Positions 43,785 to 47,057 of a DNA stretch of 47,057 bases are shown here, piece after piece. The DNA comes from an uncultured Rhizobiaceae group bacterium. GTDB taxonomy: Bacteria > Pseudomonadota > Alphaproteobacteria > Rhizobiales > Rhizobiaceae. The stretch covers positions 1 through 47,057 of the forward strand of contig CAJQPW010000067.1 in the NCBI GenBank assembly GCA_905480295.1. Reading direction: 5' to 3'. The position numbers and the translations under genes are program-made. Within the stretch, counting starts at the first letter, position 1, and each line of letters opens with the position of its first letter. The notes below the pieces were generated by a model that saw nothing but the letters and a program-made list of their open reading frames with translations, was not told the origin of the DNA and did no database searches.

Positions 43785-45344
43785 ATGATTGATAGACGTT
43801 CCTTCCTGTCCCTGATTGCCGCCCTGAGCAGTGCTGCTGCTCATCCGGCGTGGGCTGGCGGTGACAGTGCCAGCGGCGACAAGGCCAAAGCCCCGGCGCC
43901 GCCGATACAATTGGGACAACCGCAACCCTTTTCCCGTGACCAGCTCGTCGCGCTGGCAAAGACCCGTGCACAGTCCGATTACGTGGCACCCCAGCAGATT
44001 CCACAAGAGTGGATTGATTTAACCTACGACCAGTACCGCGGCATCGGTTTCAAACCGGAATCCGGATTGTGGAAGAACACCAAGCGCCCGATCAATGTCG
44101 AGTTCTTTGCCCCGGGACTGTATTTCCCCTCTCCCGTTTCGATATCAGTTGTCGAAGGGGATGAGGCGCGCCCGGTACTGTTTTCAAAGGACGTTTTCAA
44201 TTTCGCGCACCTGGTACCGGACCTGCCCGTTGACGACACGCTCGGTTATGCCGGTTTTCGCGTGCGCACCACGATCAATGACCCGGTGCGCACGGACGAA
44301 TTTCTGGTGTTTCAGGGCGCCAGCTATTTTCGTGCCGTCGGTGAGGGCCAGTATTATGGCCTTTCGGCACGTGGCCTGGCGATCGACACCGCCGAACCGT
44401 CTGGAGAAGAATTCCCGGATTTTCTGGCCTTCTGGATCGAGAGCGCCCAACCCGGGGCGAAGAGCTTCAAAGTCCACGCGCTGATGGATTCGCCCAGTGT
44501 CAGCGGCCTTTACACATTCAACGTGACAGCCGGGTCGTCAACAGAGATGGATGTGCAGGCCAGCCTGTTTCCGCGCAAAGAACTCAATCACGTTGGCATT
44601 GGTGCTGAAACCAGCATGTTCCTGTTTGATGAAACCAACCGCCACCGTTTCGACGACTTCCGCCCGGCCGTGCATGATTCAGATGGCCTGCTGATCGCCA
44701 ATGGCGCGGGAGAAATATTATGGCGCCATTTGGCCAACCCGCTCGCCCTGCAGGTCTCAAGTTTCGTCGATAACAACCCGCGTGGTTTCGGACTGATGCA
44801 ACGGCCCCGAGGATTTTCCGATTTCGCCGATCTGGAGGCCCATTATCACAAACGGCCCGGCCTTTGGGTGACCCCGGGCGAAGACTGGGGTGAAGGCTCC
44901 GTCACGCTGGTAGAAATTCCCGCAGATCGCGAGATTTACGACAATATCGTTGCCTATTGGCGCCCACGCACACCGCTGGCTGCCGGAACCGAACATCAGT
45001 TCACCTACCGTCTGACCTGGTGCGAGGAACCGCCCATCGACCCAACCCTGCCCCGGGTCGTCAACACCCGAATGGGCAAACGGTTTTACGGAGGACGGCT
45101 GGTCACCATTGATTTTTCCAATGCCGATATCCTGCCCAAGGATCTGGATGAGTTGAGCGTCCACGTGAGTTCCAACCGAGGCAAGGTCACCAAGGGTCTG
45201 CTGCAACGCAACCCCGACACCGGTGGTGTACGGCTCGCTTTCACCTTCCACGCCAAAGAGATCAAGTCGATGGAGCTGCGTGCGCAATTGATGATGGAAG
45301 GCAAACCGGCCTCCGAAGTCTGGCTCTACAGGTGGACAGCATGA
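43785..45344 (+). CDS. opgG: Glucan biosynthesis protein G (OpgG/MdoG)
   Basis: A 519-residue periplasmic protein needed to make and branch osmoregulated periplasmic glucans. The signal begins MIDRRSFLSLIAALSS and ends near AWAGG; RRSFLS resembles a twin-arginine motif, as in OpgD, although the preceding residue is Asp rather than Ser/Thr. The OpgG body shows YDQYRGIGFKPESGLW, FLVFQGASYFRAVGEGQYYGLSARGLAIDT and VDNNPRGFGLMQRPR, all family hallmarks. The C-terminus carries the Ig-like domain. Its TGA overlaps the opgH ATG (ATGA), indicating coupling. Length is normal. Confidence 0.95.
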   Translation: MIDRRSFLSLIAALSSAAAHPAWAGGDSASGDKAKAPAPPIQLGQPQPFSRDQLVALAKTRAQSDYVAPQQIPQEWIDLTYDQYRGIGFKPESGLWKNTKRPINVEFFAPGLYFPSPVSISVVEGDEARPVLFSKDVFNFAHLVPDLPVDDTLGYAGFRVRTTINDPVRTDEFLVFQGASYFRAVGEGQYYGLSARGLAIDTAEPSGEEFPDFLAFWIESAQPGAKSFKVHALMDSPSVSGLYTFNVTAGSSTEMDVQASLFPRKELNHVGIGAETSMFLFDETNRHRFDDFRPAVHDSDGLLIANGAGEILWRHLANPLALQVSSFVDNNPRGFGLMQRPRGFSDFADLEAHYHKRPGLWVTPGEDWGEGSVTLVEIPADREIYDNIVAYWRPRTPLAAGTEHQFTYRLTWCEEPPIDPTLPRVVNTRMGKRFYGGRLVTIDFSNADILPKDLDELSVHVSSNRGKVTKGLLQRNPDTGGVRLAFTFHAKEIKSMELRAQLMMEGKPASEVWLYRWTA

Positions 45345-47057
45345 GTGCGCACGACCCCAAATTATACGCGCCGATGCCGGCTGCGACACCTTTACCGATG
45401 CCGATTCAGGATCTGTCGCGCACGTTCAAAGACCCCGGTTGCAAAAGCACTCCGCCACCACCCTTGCCGCAAACCAGCCTGTATCGCTGGGCGACATTAT
45501 TACCGGCGCTGGCAACAACACTGGCACTTGTTGCCATTCTGGGAGATTGGTTCCGTCAGGGCGGGTTCGTTGCCACTGAATTGGCGATGATGGTGCTCGT
45601 CGGGTTTTCCGCATTCTGGATTGCGCTCTCGGTTGCTTCCAGCACCATCGGATTATTCTTTGGGCGCATATCCGCTCCCGCACCGCAGGCCGATCCGGAC
45701 CACTCTCTCGACATCGCCCTGCTTGTGCCCGTCTATAACGAAGACGCCGGTGCCGTATTCTCGCGGGTTCAGGCGATGCGCGACGACCTTGCAGCGAGCA
45801 GCAGCCATCACCGGCTTGCTGTGTTTTTACTGAGTGATACACGCGACGAGACCATTGCCGGTCAGGAACAGGGGTTGTTTTGCGGCGATCCATTGCTGGT
45901 TCAACAGCCAGTGCCACTCTATTATCGCCGTCGCGCGTTTAACACCGAACGAAAAACCGGCAATATCCGGGACTGGATAGAAAACTGGGGCGGTTCCTGG
46001 GACGCGTTTGTTACTCTTGATGCTGACAGTTTGATGTCGGCAGGCACGATCGTCCAATTGGGAGACGAACTCGCTGCTGACCCCTCTGCAGGTCTGATCC
46101 AGACAGTTCCCCGTCTGATCGGCGCGGGCACCCTGTTTTCAAAGGTCCAGCAGTTTGCAAACAATGTCTATGGCGGTGCACTGGCACGCGGGCTTGACCG
46201 GTGGTCTGGCCATGACGGCAATTATTGGGGCCACAACGCCATTGTGCGAACCCGCGCATTTGCAGCCTGTGCCGGCCTGCCCACCCTTTCCGGAAAAGGT
46301 GCCTTGGGCGGCACCATAAAGAGCCATGACTTTGTGGAGGCAGCGCTGTTGCGCCGGGGCGGATGGTCGGTACGGCTGATGCCAAATCTGGCCGAAAGTT
46401 ATGAAGAAACACCGCAGACCATTATTGACTATGTTCTGCGCGACCGCCGCTGGTGTCAGGGCAATTTGCAACATCTCAGATTACTGCTCACACCGGGCTT
46501 CACCATGGCGTCCCGGTTTCACATGCTGCAGGGAGCCATGGCCTATATTGCATCGGTTGTCTGGTTCGTTCTTCTCATCCTGTGGGCGCTGATGGGGCGT
46601 GGTGCGCAAGATAACGTCTTCCGCTATTTTGCAGACAGCAATCCACTGTTTCCACAATGGCCGGAAATGGATGCGGTAAATCGAGCCGTTGTGCTCGGCT
46701 TCATGCTGAGCCTGCTGCTCATTCCCAAGCTCTTTGGCATTGCGCTGACGGTTGCCCAAAACCCCGCACTGTCCAAAATGGGGGGCCGCAAAAACTTTGC
46801 CTTGTCGGCGCTGTGTGAAATATTATTGTCCTTTACCCTTGCTCCCATATTGATGGTGCAACATGTGCTGGCCGTTATGCGGACCCTGCTTGGACTGGAT
46901 GCCGGTTGGACACCACAAAACAGGTCAACAGGCCAGTATGCACCGTTTTTACTGATACGTTTTCACTGGCTTGAAACCTGCGTTGGTTGGGTTTTGATTG
47001 TTGGCACCAGTCTGGGACTTGTTTCGCCCTGGTTGTTGCCGATCGCCGCCAGTCTGG
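45341..47057 (+). CDS. opgH: Glucosyltransferase OpgH/MdoH (3' truncated by window)
   Basis: The frame from ATG 45341 stays open to the window end, giving 572 complete codons of a protein usually of 600-850 residues. It starts MSAHDPKLYAPMPAATPLPM, has two helices near residues 50-110, then the GT2 domain: IALLVPVYNED, FVTLDADSLMS (DxD for UDP-glucose) and YVLRDRRWCQGNLQHLRLL (catalytic R-x-x-RW). Further helices follow (AYIASVVWFVLLILWALM). It makes the beta-1,2 glucan backbone from UDP-glucose and exports it. It overlaps opgG by 4 nt. The long N-terminal extension of enterobacterial MdoH is absent. Confidence 0.94.
   Translation, partial: MSAHDPKLYAPMPAATPLPMPIQDLSRTFKDPGCKSTPPPPLPQTSLYRWATLLPALATTLALVAILGDWFRQGGFVATELAMMVLVGFSAFWIALSVASSTIGLFFGRISAPAPQADPDHSLDIALLVPVYNEDAGAVFSRVQAMRDDLAASSSHHRLAVFLLSDTRDETIAGQEQGLFCGDPLLVQQPVPLYYRRRAFNTERKTGNIRDWIENWGGSWDAFVTLDADSLMSAGTIVQLGDELAADPSAGLIQTVPRLIGAGTLFSKVQQFANNVYGGALARGLDRWSGHDGNYWGHNAIVRTRAFAACAGLPTLSGKGALGGTIKSHDFVEAALLRRGGWSVRLMPNLAESYEETPQTIIDYVLRDRRWCQGNLQHLRLLLTPGFTMASRFHMLQGAMAYIASVVWFVLLILWALMGRGAQDNVFRYFADSNPLFPQWPEMDAVNRAVVLGFMLSLLLIPKLFGIALTVAQNPALSKMGGRKNFALSALCEILLSFTLAPILMVQHVLAVMRTLLGLDAGWTPQNRSTGQYAPFLLIRFHWLETCVGWVLIVGTSLGLVSPWLLPIAASL

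Overview
This window most likely comes from a Hyphomicrobiales-type alphaproteobacterium, probably free-living or marine. The reasons are the aa3-type cytochrome oxidase subunit IV, the Omp10-like lipoprotein, the two DUF465 (YdcH) genes, the MsbA-like exporter beside a zinc-free L31 gene, and moderate GC content. No phage genes, insertion sequences, CRISPR arrays, rRNAs or complete tRNAs were seen.

Layout. (1) 1-14010 is core chromosome: the 3' part of pepF, an Omp10-like lipoprotein, an oxidase subunit IV, a TPR lipoprotein, rpsU, purE/purK with a DUF465 gene, a second divergent DUF465 gene, a ThiE-like gene, a Sel1-repeat secreted protein, suhB, a MotA/ExbB-like plus OmpA/MotB-like pair, a xylose-dehydrogenase-like SDR, an ABC exporter, and rpmE with a clear terminator. 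(2) 14028-34636 is an accessory catabolic locus. Three successive minus-strand units carry a sugar-type ABC importer (27770 down to 23425) with an NTF2/SnoaL-like protein; a HisD-family dehydrogenase, an SDR, a two-domain SnoaL protein, a cupin and a SAM methyltransferase (22593 to 17445); and a FAD oxidoreductase, a MetE-C-terminal-like methyltransferase and an alpha/beta hydrolase (17302 to 14028). A second two-domain SnoaL-like gene reads the other way from 27991. It is followed by a LacI-family regulator, a thiamine-diphosphate enzyme, a decapitated SDR remnant and a TMADH/N-methylproline-demethylase-like flavoprotein. (3) 34637-47057 holds a class III nucleotidyl cyclase/STAND ATPase/TPR protein, a small secreted protein, DUF302 and YeeE/YedE genes, a TTC38-like TPR protein, and opgC-opgG-opgH for osmoregulated periplasmic glucans. 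opgH runs off the window.

The main discovery is in region 2. The palindrome TTGCATACGTATGCAA, or a close variant, occurs in exactly three intergenic gaps (17355-17374, 22759-22776, 27917-27932). Each lies directly upstream of one of the three minus-strand units, and the last also faces the divergent SnoaL gene. This is the pattern expected of operators for the local LacI regulator and ties the genes into one regulon. With three NTF2/SnoaL proteins carrying five such domains, a non-biosynthetic HisD homologue, and methyl-transfer and flavin enzymes, this looks like an undescribed uptake-and-degradation pathway for a small polyhydroxylated and possibly methylated compound. The substrate cannot be read from sequence.
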